Source: Fennellomyces sp. T-0311 (lineage: Eukaryota; Mucoromycota; Mucoromycetes; Mucorales; Lichtheimiaceae). From it: a DNA stretch of 64,000 bases. Where the stretch lies: contig JALLLT010000014.1 of the NCBI GenBank assembly GCA_025266875.1, forward strand, positions 620,001 through 684,000. Direction: 5' to 3'. Within the stretch, counting starts at the first letter, position 1; the number at the start of each line of letters is the position of its first letter. The notes beneath the pieces were generated by a model. The model did no database searches. It had not been told where the DNA came from and was given only the letters and a program-made list of their open reading frames with translations. A program made the translations under genes and the position numbers. Shown in pieces: positions 10,790 through 27,059 of this stretch.

Positions 10790-12988
10790 ATTCTTTAAAA
10801 AAGAAATCAATACCTGTGCATAGAAGTATGTGAGCGGGGATTATTACGCTAGTCTCAAGTGAAAGGGATGCTGTAGGAGTTGGGGCTTTTTTGTGTATTT
10901 ATATGTCCTTTATGATAAGAACCGATTGCATGGACGACCCTAATTCGGATCTTTGCTCCCATATGAAATTAGCAGAGATCCTAAAAAGCTCAGTATTCCC
11001 CATTTCGTGTCATTGACTTGCTGTATTTGTTACTCCGCCTTTAAAGTATACAGCATGATGGGCACTTGACACACTCCTTTATGAGTCATAGTTTTCCTGA
11101 ATTGGCAATTATCATAGATTCCTCGAAACGACAATACACTTATAGTATGTGGTTGATTAAGTTTCCCTTGGATCTCTCAATTTATGTAGCCTCGAGAGTA
11201 TGAGTTTTTCGTTGTTCATGGCTTGAGCAAGATCCGTGCGTTTTCATTTTCATTGCAGTAAGTTGCTTTGGAACTGAATCTGCGGCTGCTGTTTTTTACG
11301 TGTGATAAAATCACCATATGGTTCCTTGAATGGGTTACAAAGACATCTCTTAATTGATACGAATGAATATATAGACAAAGCTTTTTTGTAAATCGAGAAA
11401 TACGCTCCCACGAACCGACGTACGCGTCATGCTTAACCTTTGTTTTGTCCTTTGTGTCGTTATCATTGATTTTAGCCATAGCTCTAGCGGTAACCTCGTC
11501 ATCTGCTGATTTGTCGGCAAGCTACGCCTGTCTTCGTTTATCTCGCCGTCTGTAGCATTGTCACTGGCCTTGCCATTTTAATGCCAAAATAAGTTTCTGG
11601 ATCAATACTGGCAACTAATCGTCGCGAATCACATAAAAGCACTCTGTTAGCTTATATGGTATGAGTTTTTTCTTGGTACGGTAACGCGATACGGCCAGAT
11701 GAACAATGTATTAATTTTTTTCTGTTTCTTTATGCAAGTACAAAGTTTCTGTTACTTCATAGTGGGAAGGCGCGAGATAATTCATCATATTGCATCGGTA
11801 CCATTGTCACAATAAACTGAGAACAAATATATGTCCCATCTTACCAACACGGACTGGCTTATGTATCCAAAGGTGATATTCGCTTTCATCATGCTGCTGT
11901 CAGGAACTATCTTGTCCATGGGCATCTCTTCATTTTACATCGGCTGCAGCAAAGCATATGTACTACATTCGGGTCATAAGTATTATGCGCATGCTGAGCG
12001 GTATGGTAATAGCGAGCCATCACTATAGAGCAATATAGAGTATACGGATACTTGAAACTATGTTTGGTACACATCCCTCGAAAAAAGAATGTATTGTCAT
12101 GGAACACTGATGGAAAGTTGTTGCGGATGTCAAGAAGCTGATGAGGACAAGTTGAAAGTAACAGGGACACAGAATTGTGATTCTCCATAAGAGTGAAAGG
12201 CCATAATCCTAGCCATCAGACTACGGGGGACAAATTTTACCGGTAACAATGAGCTGAATAACTACCTGACCGATCTGGTGGCATCTGTGGCACAGGCGAA
12301 TACAAAATGGAATAGGGAAAGAACCAAAAGCCGTAAAGAAGTAATTCTATATAGAACGCTTTTCAGCAACTAGCCAGCTCGTTACTATTATTATTATTGA
12401 GTGTATAGTCAGTTCGAGTATATGTGTTGTATACCGATAATACGTTTTAAGTAAGAGTGTTCTTCTGCGATCACATCGTTGACGTTAGAGATGTAAATTA
12501 TGGATTTTGTAGAAGTCAATATGCTCCGAACGACACGGCCGTTGCAGTATTGTCCGTTGTCCGCCTTACGTAAAAAAAGAGCTGGTTAAATACGGCTATG
12601 ACGTGTGCCTCTTTCAGCACAAAGCTATGATACACGTCCTTTGCTTTGCACCGTGAACTTTTCGTCAATCGTATATGAGACTTTTTGGTCACGAAGAGAC
12701 GGACGATTGTGGTTGTTCTGGCTATCTCGCGTATAAAAACCTCGGCATGAACGAGTGACTGAACGCACTCTACGATCAGTTACTGAATACCATTACAGGT
12801 CTGATGCCTCACTACGCCGTAGAAATGTATATCACCTTGGCCATAGCAGGTACCTGGTAGTTTGCAGTATTCGATGAACATTTATGCAAGCTCTAATGGT
12901 GTGACTCGTACCGAAAGAAGTGCACAGATATCCCAAATTTTTGCGGGCGTTATTTCAGCCAGAAAGGCTTGCTCGACAACAATACAAA
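10790..12988. other. Intergenic, 2.2 kb
   Basis: Spacer between divergently transcribed GST copy 1 and trm4. Short frames (11216-11479, 11831-12028, 11907-12188) match nothing I know and have no splice-consistent extension. A short TTA/ATT microsatellite lies near 12386-12400. I see nothing else. Confidence 0.6.
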
Positions 12989-15997
<3,009 letters not shown>

Positions 15998-16277
15998 ACA
16001 ATAAAGAGCGTATAAATTACAAAGCATTCAGGGCTGAACCGTCGGGCGGGGGGGGGGAAAGGATGGACAGCGCATAGTCTGTTTGCGGGCACGCCTCTGA
16101 TTGGTTAGAGAATGACTTGCTGAACATGGTAGGGGGAGTACAAAAATACCCCATTTGGAAGGATCATGGTTATAATTTATCCTATTGGTCCATTTGCTTT
16201 CTGGAAGTTTTGCTTGTGTATTGGTTTCGTTATGCAGATTGACACACGCACACGAGCGAAAACCTATTTGCTGGCGC

Positions 16278-16288
16278 TATATATAAAG
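16278..16288 (+). promoter_or_regulatory. TATA box of the polyol dehydrogenase gene
   Basis: TATATATAAAG lies 65 bp upstream of the ATG at 16353 in a CT-rich leader, a usual layout for a strongly expressed fungal gene. A ten-G run (about 16047-16058) lies further upstream. Confidence 0.55.
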
Positions 16289-16352
16289 CCCCCATTTTTT
16301 GTCGCCTTTTTCTTTCCTTCGCTTCTCACCCTTTACTTCTTACACACATACA

Positions 16353-17482
16353 ATGTCTGCACCCGAGTCCAACTACGGCGTACTGCTCAACAAGATAAAC
16401 GATCTCCAGATTGTCGAACTGCCCGTCCCCACGCCAGAGCCCGGCCACGTTCAAGTCCAAGTCAAAGCTACCGGCATCTGCGGCTCCGACGTGCATCTGT
16501 GGAAGCATGGCGAAATCGGCATTTTCCCTGTGACCCGACCACAGTTGCTTGGCCACGAGAGCGCTGGCATCGTTACTGCCGTTGCTCCGGACGTTACTGA
16601 CTTGAAAGTGGGTGATCGCGTCGCCATCGAAGCGTATGTACCCAGAAGTGAAAAAAAAATTTCGCAAGCAAACATAACTCATACTTCCAATATAGTGGCA
16701 TCCCCTGCTCCAAATGCAACCAGTGCATGAGTGGCCGATACCATCTGTGCCCTACTGTTCTCTTCAAGTCGACGCCTCCTTACGATGGCTTGCTGGCCAA
16801 ATACATTACCCATCCATCCCGCTGGTTGCACAAGATTCCCGACAACATCACATACGAACAAGGCGCATTGCTCGAGCCATTGTCTGTGGCTATTGCCGCC
16901 GTCGAACGTGTCGGCGCGTCGTTCGGTCGATCACTTTTGATCACCGGCTGTGGTCCCATTGGTCTCATGGTCCTTGCTGTTGCCAAGGCCATCGGTGTGA
17001 GCCCCATCATCATCACCGACGTTCAGCCTGGTCGACTGGAGTATGCCGAAAAGATGGGCGCCGACTACACATACCAAGTGAACCCCAAGCTCTCGGACGT
17101 TGACATTGCACGCGATATTCGAGCATTGACTCCAGAAAGCGAGGGTGTGGAGTATGCGTTGGAGTGCACCGGCATCGAGTCTTCGTTCCGTGCTGCCATC
17201 ATGGCCACTCGCGACGCCGGCACTTGCTGCTTGGTTGGCGTCGGCAAGAACGACCAAACCTTGCCCGTCAACAACTTTGCCATGCGTGAGGTCGACATCC
17301 GTGGCTTGTTCCGTTATCATCACACTTATCCTCGTGCCATTTCATTGCTTGCCACGGGCAAACTCAACGTCGACCATTTGATCACGCACAAGTTCGACTT
17401 TATGGAAGCTGTCAAGGCCTTTGAAACTGCAGCGGATTACTCTACTGGCGCTATCAAGGTCCAGATCATCAACAACGATTAA
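16353..17482 (+). CDS. Zinc-dependent polyol dehydrogenase (sorbitol/xylitol dehydrogenase family, MDR)
   Basis: Two exons with an intron at 16634-16695. The start MSAPESNYGVLLNK is chosen because an 18-residue in-frame extension upstream would lie in the CT-rich leader. The catalytic zinc site is visible as GICGSDVHLW and GHESAG. The structural zinc loop is CSKCNQC plus the Cys of GRYHLC. The Rossmann fold reads LLITGCGPIGLMVLAVAKAI, with an acidic residue after the next strand (IITDVQPGRL), pointing to NAD rather than NADP. FRYHHTYP is typical of sorbitol/xylitol dehydrogenases. About 355 residues, normal length. The enzyme oxidises a polyol to a ketose; sorbitol, xylitol and L-arabinitol dehydrogenases cannot be told apart here. 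It converges with the FHA-RING gene. Confidence 0.9.
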
Positions 17483-17782
17483 TGTTATTCTTTCCCATCC
17501 GCCTGCATTGCATTACCCACCCGCATACGTTTTCTCTTTTTCTCCCAGCACAACTATATATAATATACACTAGTAAAATCTCGTTGGGGGACTTTTCCCC
17601 CTCGCTTCTTGTTCATATCTCCAATTGTATTTCCCAACATGAACGCATGACAATAAATACTTCTATACCGTATTCATCGTGTGCGAAAGTAACCATGGCA
17701 GCGTCTTAAAGTCATTATATTGTGCATATGCGTGTTTGGAGATAGGATAGTAAAACAAGTGGTATATTATATGGTCGTAATA

Positions 17783-19296
17783 TTATCGAGGAGCTGGTGA
17801 TACACTGGATGCCGTCAACATTTCTTCAAAAGTCGGTGGCGTAGCAACCAACGTGCTTGACAACAAACCCTCTCCCGCACTACGCTGGTTGGATGATCTT
17901 GATGGTACAGACAATGCTTCTGGTTCCCTCGGTTGTGATCGATGGTTCTCTTCTTGATGCACCGTGTCGAAAGTTTGCAGCGGATGATGCTCATCCTCAT
18001 CCTCTTCTTCCTCCACCGCTTCTTGAATTTCCTCGGGCACTTCGGGTGGTGCTGACGATGACAGACCCAGCGTCTCCAAGACGTCACTCACTTCGACGGC
18101 CACGCTAGCCTCGAGATCAGAATACGTCCGACAAATGGGACAGGAAAATCCCGGGTAATTCTGGAACAGGATCGGCCTCAGACATTTAAAGTGGAAAATG
18201 TGGGAGCAAGGGGCAATAAATAAGGCTTGGAAAGGAGCGATCGCGTACAGACAAATACAGCATTCTTGGATATCCGACTGGTTCACGACGGGCGACCCGC
18301 GCACAGTCGTGGGCATGGTGTGAGGCGACTTTTTCTCGTCATCGTGATCGTCCAGAAGCAGTGCGTGATTGGCCCGCAGATTGTTTGGATACGGTGCATG
18401 ATCGACAACAACAACTTCATCCTCGTCATCTTCCTGGTGTCTCGATGTTGCTGAAGCCGCTGTGGGTGCCACGGCAGCTAGTAAATGGCTTCGCAGCTGT
18501 TGAAATGCTTGGCGACTGAAGGGGTGGGATACGGCTTGTTCTCGATTCACCTCCAATCGTATGCGCACTGCACGATACATGGGTTCAATTCCGCCTTGAT
18601 AATCCACACCCAGCTGGATCAGATCGCCGTCCTTGATTTCCTGTGTCGAACTGCGGACGCCTGCTGGCGACAAGCGGGCTCGATTCACAAACGTACCACT
18701 TGATGATCCCACGTCCCGGATATAGATCTAAGATGCATCTCGTTGGTGTCAGATCCCATTGATCTCCTTTGCATCCAGTAACTGTCTATTACCTTGGAAC
18801 TATCAGGCGGCACCCACAATTCTGCATGACTGCGGCTGACAACTTTGCTTTTGAACGAGAGTCGATCGGGAGCCACGTTGCGATCGCTATATCTTCCAAT
18901 CTTTAAAACGACACCAGGTTGCAGTTCCCGATCAATAATGTCGAAAACAAAGCAGCGATTGCCGATGCCCACGTTGGGAATCAGTCGGATATGCGGCCCG
19001 TGCGTAGTGTCGTCATGGTCATGGTGCGATGACACTGACGATGACGACGATAATGGGGCCGATTCGAGTTGTCTCAGAGGAGCCGAGTTTTCTAAAGGCG
19101 AAGAATCGTTTAAGCGTGAAGTCGAGTGGGTTATTGCAGGCATGGGCGATGACGGAACAGAACTCGATTGTCGCCGGGCTCTTCGCAAACTTCGGAATCC
19201 GCGAGTCAATAAGGCTGGCGAGGAAGTGCCCGAATGCACGGGTGACGTTTGTGCCCGTGGTGGCGTGTTTGTGGAGAGACTACGAAAGCGTGGCAT
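17783..19296 (-). CDS. FHA-RING E3 ubiquitin ligase, Dma1/CHFR/RNF8-like
   Basis: Two exons joined over an intron at 18729-18792. A Ser-rich N-terminus (about 100 residues) precedes the FHA domain: LKIGRYSDR, FKSKVVSRSHAELWV, and across the intron IYIRDVGSSSGTFVNRARLS. A RING follows: CCICLYAIAPFQALFIAPCS, HIFHFKCLRPIL, then CPICRTY. The C-terminus is acidic and Ser-rich. FHA followed by RING is the layout of yeast Dma1/Dma2 and human CHFR/RNF8, which link phospho-threonine recognition to ubiquitylation in mitotic checkpoints and septin control (family knowledge). About 483 residues, longer than pombe Dma1 because of the terminal low-complexity parts. It diverges from the Ppn2-like gene across 921 bp. 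Confidence 0.9.
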
Positions 19297-20217
19297 AGTG
19301 TGTGTGTGTTGTTTACCTATTTACATGCACACGAAAGTGGGGGAGAAAAAAGAACGAAGAGGGCTAAAAAGATGCCGACAAAAGGAAATTGGAGCGTATA
19401 TAAAATGTAAAAACCTGCATTGAAAACCTAACCAATCAGAATCACAATGGTTTCCCTCGCTTTTTGAATGAAAAGGATGACCAAAACCCCCTTTTCTTTT
19501 TAATACAACTTTTAGGGATCATACGCTGATGGACTGTGTGGTTACACATACGGGGAAGCATTCTAGTCCAGACTGTATGACAAGGGAAGCAGTGTTTTGC
19601 TACTGCATGGGCGGGCCTGTCATGGCACTCGTATGCAAGGGGTGCAATGCTTTGCAGAAAAAAAATAAATAACAAGGCTGAGATTATGTGCTATGATCCT
19701 GGTGTTTTTACCTTGATCATAATAAAGCGGCACTTGCTTTTTCGGTCGCCATCACGTTTAAATGTCCAAAAAAGCCTGCTGTTTCCTCAAATAGCTGCAT
19801 CCTTTTAGACGGTATACTATACTTCGATACATTATGCATCAAGAATACGTTTGCATTGCAGGACCCCAGTGGATTGCGGCCGTATACCAGAGAGAAGCTT
19901 ATTCTTATCCTTTTCTTGCCTAATTCCGTTCGCTAATACGGAAACAAAAAGGCAAAATTAACTGGAAAAGCCAACATACTAGAAAGCAAAAGACATTTAG
20001 CGCGAAATGCAGGATGCCAATCCATATCCTTCTTATTTCTGCTTTGCTAACTTCACTGGGCTTGTACACCATCAATAACAACAAGCAGATTTGTTGATGC
20101 GTGTTTTTTTTCTATCGTGAAGCCAATATAAAGTCTCACATCACAAAAGGCCTTTCTCTCTTCTCTCCTCATCAAAGCAGACCCCCCCTTTTCTAAAAAA
20201 CTTTTATCCCTTACATC
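19297..20217. other. Divergent intergenic region (dma1-like / Ppn2-like)
   Basis: A 921-bp spacer that must hold both promoters. A GT repeat lies just upstream of the FHA-RING start (about 19298-19311). A CT-rich leader precedes the Ppn2-like ATG, with a TATA-like CAATATAAAG near 20126. No gene is seen. Confidence 0.5.
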
Positions 20218-21318
20218 ATGTCCGAGAAACCGCCAACAGACACAGCATCTGCATCAAAGAAGCGCTGGATGTGGCGAGGCATTGCGCTTGCAGTTGCAGC
20301 CATCATCGTTGCAGTCATTGTAGCCGTCGTTGTCGTTGTCGTCCGACGGCAAAACCAAAGCCAGCAAGGCGATGGAGTAAGGCCGACAACCGGGACCGGT
20401 CAAGACGACAACGTCAGCATCAGCAAAGTAGGCGATTTGCGAGCATTGTCCAAATACGCCAACATCACATTAATGGCAACCATGCAAGACGATGCTTTTT
20501 ATGGCGACAAGCATAAACGCTTGTTTGTGATTGGCGACATACATGGTTGTATCGACGAATTCACTGCATTGATCGAAAAGATACAATACAACTACGAGGC
20601 GGGTGATCGGATCATCCTCGCAGGCGATCTGGTGGTCCGTGGTCCCGATAGCGTAGGCGTGATTCGAAAGGCGAAGGAGATCAAGGCAATGTGTGTCCGC
20701 GGTAATCATGATGACAAGGTTGTCCGGTTGATGACGTATTCCAAATCCAATGATTCTGCTACTATTGGCAAAAAGGGTTATATCCCGGAAGGTCCAGTGT
20801 ATGATCCACTGGAGGTCGACAATTACCATATGGATATAGTACGGTATGTTTTTATTCGACGTCATTGTAACTGAGGTCTTATTTTAATGCGTTGGGATTG
20901 CATATATAGAAACATGACGGAACTCGATTATGATTACTTGTCTAGCTGTCCCATGATATTGGCGATACCGGCATTAGACGCTCTTTTCGTACATGCAGGC
21001 TTTAATCCAGACAAGCCATTTGACGAGCAACAGCCATTCGCAGTCATGAACGTACGGACACTGGATGAAGACGGTAAAGCTACGAAATTAAAAGATGGCG
21101 AGGAATGGTCGGATATTTGGAACATGCAACAAGAAGCCAATAACTCGACATTTCCGTATCACAAAGTCTACTATGGTCATGCAGCTGGCCAAGGTCTGCA
21201 ATTGAAAAACTATACATTTGGCGTTGACACAGGTTGTGTCTACGGCAGAAACCTGACCGCATTAGAAGTAAAGTCTGGCCAACTGACCCAAGTTCCATGT
21301 CAAGCCTACGCTGAGTAA
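20218..21318 (+). CDS. Membrane-anchored metallophosphatase, Ppn2-like endopolyphosphatase
   Basis: Two exons, intron 20844-20909. A short N-terminal tail is followed by one strongly hydrophobic segment (IALAVAAIIVAVIVAVVVVV, residues about 22-41), then RRQ, giving a type II signal anchor. The calcineurin-like fold follows: VIGDIHGCIDEF (GDxHG), ILAGDLVVRGPDS (GDxxxRG), VRGNHDDKV (GNHD), LFVHAGFNP, VYYGHAAGQG and VDTGCVYGRNLTALEV. This set and topology match yeast Ppn2, a vacuolar zinc-dependent endopolyphosphatase; bacterial-type PrpA/ApaH phosphatases share the fold (family knowledge). The lumenal domain has NxT/S sites. Length is about 344 residues. Substrate and vacuolar location are inferred. 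Confidence 0.82.
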
Positions 21319-21467
21319 TATACCATTTAAATAACAACTCCCTCTGTAAAATAAAAAGTATAATTGCCCTGAAAGAGTATCTATTAGAAAAAAATGCCCG
21401 ATTTCGTAATATAAAGAATTCCCCAAAATATTCTCCCAATCCCCTTCCTCTTGCTTTGCACTATTTG

Positions 21468-23511
21468 ATGAAAAAGTTAATACCATGGTTCATCGCCGCC
21501 CTATTGGGTAATGTTTAATATAGTTTCTTTTTTTTCGTGCATTGCATATCCCTTTATATGTAATATTTTTATACTTAAGGTTAATGTATAGGGGCAACGT
21601 ATGCACATCCTGTCACGTACAAAGTGGTCATTAGTCCTCCGAATGCAGAGTCCATAGTGGGAGTAGCGATTGGTCAAGACATTTATGGACTATCGCCGGA
21701 TCCAAAAGTTCCCATGTTATACACGGGCACCGGTCCTTCATCACAGCCATACCGCTATGTAATTCTCGACAACACTACGCTTACTCATTACGAACGATTC
21801 GAGCGACCAGCAATTGAAAAGGCCAGCCAGACATATTATGAATTTTATGGACGTCCATGGAACAAACTAGCAATTCCATCTATTCCTCGGGTCTATGATT
21901 TCCATCCAAAGGGGATAGAATCAGTCGCACCAGTTGAAGACCCCTATGCAGCTGTTAACGATCCAGCTGCTTCTGATTTGTTTCAAGATGGAATTGTTGC
22001 CACAATCCATTTCAAGGCAGATGACAGTTTAGTTCAAGCCATGCATACGAAAAAGTTTGATAAGCTTTCTGCCAAAGTCACTGGTGACATGACATATATC
22101 AGGTAAAGAACGAGGGCTTTTTTACAAAAAAAAGACGACTCACTGTTTTTTCTCTTAGTTATAATGATGTGAAACAGTTCAGCAATGTAACTCTTAAAGT
22201 GGGTGGTCATTCAAGTCGAACTTGGGCCAAAGTACCATACAAGATCAAGATCCCGAAAAAATCCGCGCCAGAAGGTCTTTATCGTCGTTGGTCACTCAAG
22301 CTACGATCAGAATCTACAGATCCAACCATGATGCGTGAAAAACTGTATAACGACTTGCTGGAAGCTTCGGGTGTTATCGCCGCGCGTGGCGTCTATGCAC
22401 GGTAATTTGTATTTTCTGCGTCTGCATATGGTGTTTACATATTCAGAATTTTGTAGGCTTTACATCAACAATATGCCGGTAGGCTTATACTATCTCGTTG
22501 ATGATAGTTCTTCCTCGAGGCTAGTACCTTAGCATTGACTTTTTTAAACCGAAAATACTCATGGATATGAATGATACTTGTAGTTTTATGCGAGAAACGA
22601 TGCACACAGGCGAGCCAAAAGCTAAGACGGGCCACATCATTCAAGGCGATGCAGGCAAAGGTGATTATCCAGCAAATCTTGCATATCTTGGCGAAAATCC
22701 CGATGCCTACGATATAATGGTGTACGATGTCAAATCAAGCAAAAATAAGAAACAGCACACCGCAGCCATGACCGAATTGATTGCCCTTTTGCGATTCTTG
22801 AAGACCTATGAACCATCCAATGGCGCTAATAACGCGAGTCTCGTGGAAGAGTGGCAATCCAAAGCGGATGTCATTAGTTATATCCGTCAACTAGCTGTCG
22901 AATGGGTTGCCGGCAATTGGGATGCCATCCAATACTCGGGTAACAATTTTGCAATGTACCAACACCCAAATACCAAACAATGGACATTTATCCCTGTGGA
23001 CTTTGACTATTCCTTCGGCAACGGATTGGAAAGAGACCAGGATAATCTGATGAAGGGAGAATGGCCAAGATTCACGGACAATCGCAAGATCTTTTCATAT
23101 CTATGGGAAAAATTGAAAAGCATTCCGTACTTTGTCCAAATATACGAAGATACAATCAAGAACATTGATGCACGAGCATCGAATCCGGACGTTTTGATTC
23201 CTCGCATCGACGGCTTAGCATACATGTTGCAGCGTGAGGTGCTATGGGATACTTCGTTGGAACGGATGACACGGGGTGTCACGCGACCTTGGCAGGCCAG
23301 TGAATATCTCCAACACATAGAGTCGGGCACGGAAATCAAGGACGAGTGGATCGGATTGAAACAATGGGTTTACGAAAAGAACAAGGCAATTGCAAATATG
23401 GAATCTCATGTCGGCGAACCTCACGAGGGCATTGATAATATGCCTGATGTTCCTGTAGGAAGAATGGCGGAACAGGACACTATTAATGAAATGATAGAGG
23501 AAGTCCAGTGA
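21468..23511 (+). CDS. Secreted CotH-kinase-domain protein (spore-coat CotH family)
   Basis: Five exons, with introns near 21508-21591, 22103-22158, 22402-22456 and 22507-22583. The protein begins with a signal peptide, MKKLIPWFIAALLGATYAHP. The CotH domain follows: KVGGHSSRTWAKVPYKIKI, WSLKLRSESTDPTMMREKL, YINNMPVGLYYLVDD, FMRETMHTGEP, VEWVAGNWDAIQYSGNNFAM and FIPVDFDYSFGNGLE. CotH proteins are atypical protein kinases of spore coats. In Mucorales the family is expanded and some surface members mediate host-cell invasion (established for Rhizopus). This copy has no C-terminal hydrophobic GPI-type tail; it ends in an acidic stretch, so a freely secreted form is likely. I cannot tell which CotH subgroup it belongs to. 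Confidence 0.9.
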
Positions 23512-24357
23512 TTCTTAATTGTTCTTTCCAGTAAGCATTCCAATATGTAATCAAATAAAGCAATCAAGTGAATAATCGCATGACTGAGGGTGCTGGTCCC
23601 ATGTTACGGATAGGGGTTATAGCCCAAATGCGCGATGAATTCTCCGGCAGTATTGGAATACCAATAATATTTGTTGGCTGAATAGTTCGAGAAATAAATT
23701 GGCCCATTAATAGAAAATACGCACTTTATTACGTACACCATGGAGGTACGCAGGTACCGGCTGTTTATAACGGACGGCGATGCCTTACTGTTTTTTTTTC
23801 ATTCGCTGGTGGCTCATTCTAGCGCTCCTCTATGTGCATGATAGATATAAGCCGTTTGTTTGCATAGCTAGAGCCACTTGATATCACGATACCGTCTAGA
23901 TGTTTGTTACTTTTTGCATTGGAATGCTATGATGCAGCTTTTGGATGTCCATCTATCTTCTATGGGACTCGATATGGCCAGCATTATAATCGGAACATTA
24001 CACATCCATACAAATGCTTTGAGATTAGATAGCGTCATTCATGTCGCAAAGTTTCATTAGACAAATGGCAAACCAGTTTTATTTTTCTCTGGCACCGTAC
24101 ATGAAACTCCATCGACCGCTTTCCTTCCTCCTATGCGACCAGCTATATCTTATGCACTCTTGCAGACATGCTCGTCTATGAATACGATAGGCTTATTAAT
24201 GAAAATAAAGAGTCGTTGACGATGTTGCTCCATATTTGGATGGCTTGTTGGTGCTGTTGTAATATGAAAGCTGGGCAAGCGATGCATCATCACATGGTCA
24301 GCAGCACTCCGCTTTTCATGCAGCGATGGTTGCCCCCCTCTCTTCTTTCCTTGCACC
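23512..24357. other. Intergenic, 846 bp
   Basis: CotH 3' flank and atg4 promoter. Short frames here have no recognisable content. Confidence 0.6.
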
Positions 24358-26045
24358 ATGAGCCACATGGCAACCCATTCGAACGATGACGACGACCATT
24401 TACCACAACCACAAAACTCCAATCACCATAGCACAGCACCATTCCGAGATAAGCTACTGACCAACTCGTCGTACCTTGCTGCGGAAATCCCACTCAAGTT
24501 GGGTCATTGGGTATCACACCTGTGGCAACAGCATTACTCGGCTGAACAAGGAGAGGAGGATTCCACACTATGGTTAATGGGACGCCGATACGACATGTCC
24601 AGCATGGCACAAATGCAAAAGGATTTGCTCCATGCTCAGTCCGAGACCATGTTTGATAATGACAACAGTGGCAGCGAAGAGTGCTGCGAAACACAAACGG
24701 ACACACCCTCGTCTGCCGTTTCGATGATGTGGCCGCCGGCTTTTTATGACGACTTTACAACTCGCTTGTGGATGACTTATCGTCACAACTATCCGCCCAT
24801 CCGTCCATCGACTTACAAAACGGATATCGGGTGGGGATGTATGCTTCGAAGTGGCCAGAGTTTGCTAGCCAACGCATTGTTGATACATTGTCTAGGAAGA
24901 GGTGACACTCGTTTTGATCGTCGCACCGTTTCATATATTGATATGGGCTATTAGACTGGCGACGGAACGGAAACGAAAAGAACGCGGTGTACCTCAAGGT
25001 AAGCGATTCTTTGTGTATGGTGGTTGGAAAAACTAAGTGGGTTTTAGATTATACAATGGTTCCTCGATGAGTTGTCCCCACGTGCTCCCTTTTCGATCCA
25101 TCGCATTGCTTTATTGGGTAAACAGCTTGGAAAGAACATCGGTGAATGGTTCGGACCCAGCACCATCAGTCAAGTCATCCTGTAAGTCTGTTTGTGTTTC
25201 ACAACAATAACAGTAGTATTTATGTCATTGTATTAAGCGCCTTGGTGTCTGATTTTCCCTCTGCAGAGCTTGCTGTATATATTGCAAGTGATGGCGTAGT
25301 ATATCGCAACGCAGTCGAGGATGCTGCCACAGGTAAACGACCGCGCGGTGAGTTCAGCGGCTACCGATGTCGGAACGAAGAAGCGCGCGAGATATATGAT
25401 CAGTATACACCTGAAGATGATGCACCGGCAAAAGATGACGACAAATTTCAGTCTATACTCATCCTTGTGGCCATCCGATTGGGTATCGATCACTTGCATC
25501 CGACATACTATCCGGCACTAAAAGCTTGCTTTGAGCTACCTTGGTTTGTTGGTATTGCAGGGTAAGTAACGCTTATTTCCTTTTCCCCTTCGATCGAGCT
25601 CACATACGGTATAGTGGCAGACCCAACTCATCACTGTACTTTTTGGGCATGCAAGGCAATGACTTGATCTATATGGATCCACATTTCTCGCGTCCGGCAT
25701 TGGAGACAAAGCCTTTGAACGAATACGATCCAGAAAGTCTCGGAACGTACCACTGCACGATTCCTCGCAAAATTCATATTTCGCATTTGGATCCATCAAT
25801 GTTACTTGGCTTTTATTGTCGGACAAGAGACGAGTTTGATGCATTCTGTGATCATATCACACAGGTAAGCAAATCCGCATTGGATTGGTTCTGAGCTAAA
25901 TTTTTATCGGTAGATTGCAGCTGTTCATACTGCTATATTTACGATCGACCATTGTGCTCCGGAATATGATGAGGATGTGCGAAGTGAGAATGATTTCGGT
26001 ATCGTCAGCGATGAAGAGGAGCAGGAGAGTGATCATAGTTTATAA
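24358..26045 (+). CDS. atg4: Autophagy cysteine protease Atg4
   Basis: Six or more exons. The catalytic Cys lies in [25 protein letters not shown] is made across an intron whose donor follows GGAAGAG; the next exons give [31 protein letters not shown] and [24 protein letters not shown] follows, then the [20 protein letters not shown] and DPHFSRP block with the catalytic Asp and His. The protein ends [16 protein letters not shown], an [20 protein letters not shown] exon and an acidic tail. Atg4 processes Atg8 and releases it from lipid during autophagy (family knowledge). Near full length, apparently intact. A decayed copy of its 3' end lies 6.5 kb downstream in the same orientation. Confidence 0.94.
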
Positions 26046-27059
26046 ATACCTTACATATATAATCGTGTGGAAAGAATTCTTTACCTATTGTTGTTCTAGA
26101 ATAAGACTCGTTATCATTGTGATCAAGTGTTGCGGTGATGCTTTCATAGAAATGTACTCAATTTTTGAATCAATCATGTATGTCGTTTTGTAGGCATGGC
26201 ATCACAGGCTCCTAGTTAAGGGTAAACCTTTTCTAGGATGACTTACGCGATTCAAAATCTCAGATCGGACGTTAGCTTAAATGGCTTGTGTACGTAGCCT
26301 TAGTACCGATATAACGCCAGTGATACATGTGACACTCTTGGCTCGTTTAAGCTTTTATTCGCGTTTGGAGCTGTTGCTTTTTTCTTCTTTTTTCAGTGAT
26401 AACTGGCTATACTGAAACTTGACAAATCCTATGATATTAGAGGCTGTACCTTACGCACTATAGCTGATATGTTTCTTAAAGACGAAAATAGATGATTACG
26501 CTCTCTTCGTCATAATCTGTATCACGTGTGTTAGGAATATACATAATTTCGCGTGTCGTTTCCGAATTGGACAACGACCCGATGTCACTGTTCTTAGCTT
26601 TTTCTGCCAATCTGACGAGGCGGTCTGAGTGGCCAGCGGCATAGACGCCAAATCACCGCGGTTTTCGTCCGACATAGGGTATATCCCATGCCAGTCTGAG
26701 GCCAATGGTACGGCGAGTAAAGCATTGCATGTTATGCTACGCAAAATGGCGCCACGCTTATGAACTCAACAAGCTAACCTGGTGGTTAAGGCATTAAGAA
26801 GCCCCCGCCAAAGCTTGACGTGCTATGATCAAGCATTGTAGAGAAACATGGCGCTTATTTTGCAACCAACTTGGATCAGAAAAGTATATATTCTCGCCAT
26901 CGGACATGTCAACTTTGTCGGATAACTATGCCGCCGTCATCAAAGCTCTAGACATAAGCGCAAAAACAAAATGAGCTATATAGCAATGCTCCCTTTCTAG
27001 ATTACAAGGTCATAGTAACGAAATATCTCGATATAAATGGCATAGAACTCCAGAGTTTA
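26046..27059. other. Intergenic, 1.0 kb
   Basis: atg4 3' flank up to the transposon nest. One minus-strand frame at 26496-26744 shows nothing recognisable. Confidence 0.6.

Larger units (their letters stand above)
8560..10800. repeat. Left arm of a ~2.2-kb inverted segmental duplication
   Basis: This block reappears reverse-complemented at about 45000-47230. Matching runs include the zeta GST gene (10082-10789 here), a core at about 9093-10015 that is nearly identical by eye, and a more diverged outer part (8560-9090). An indel and local divergence separate core and GST near 10020-10060. The arms are about 34 kb apart in opposite orientation. Confidence 0.9.
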
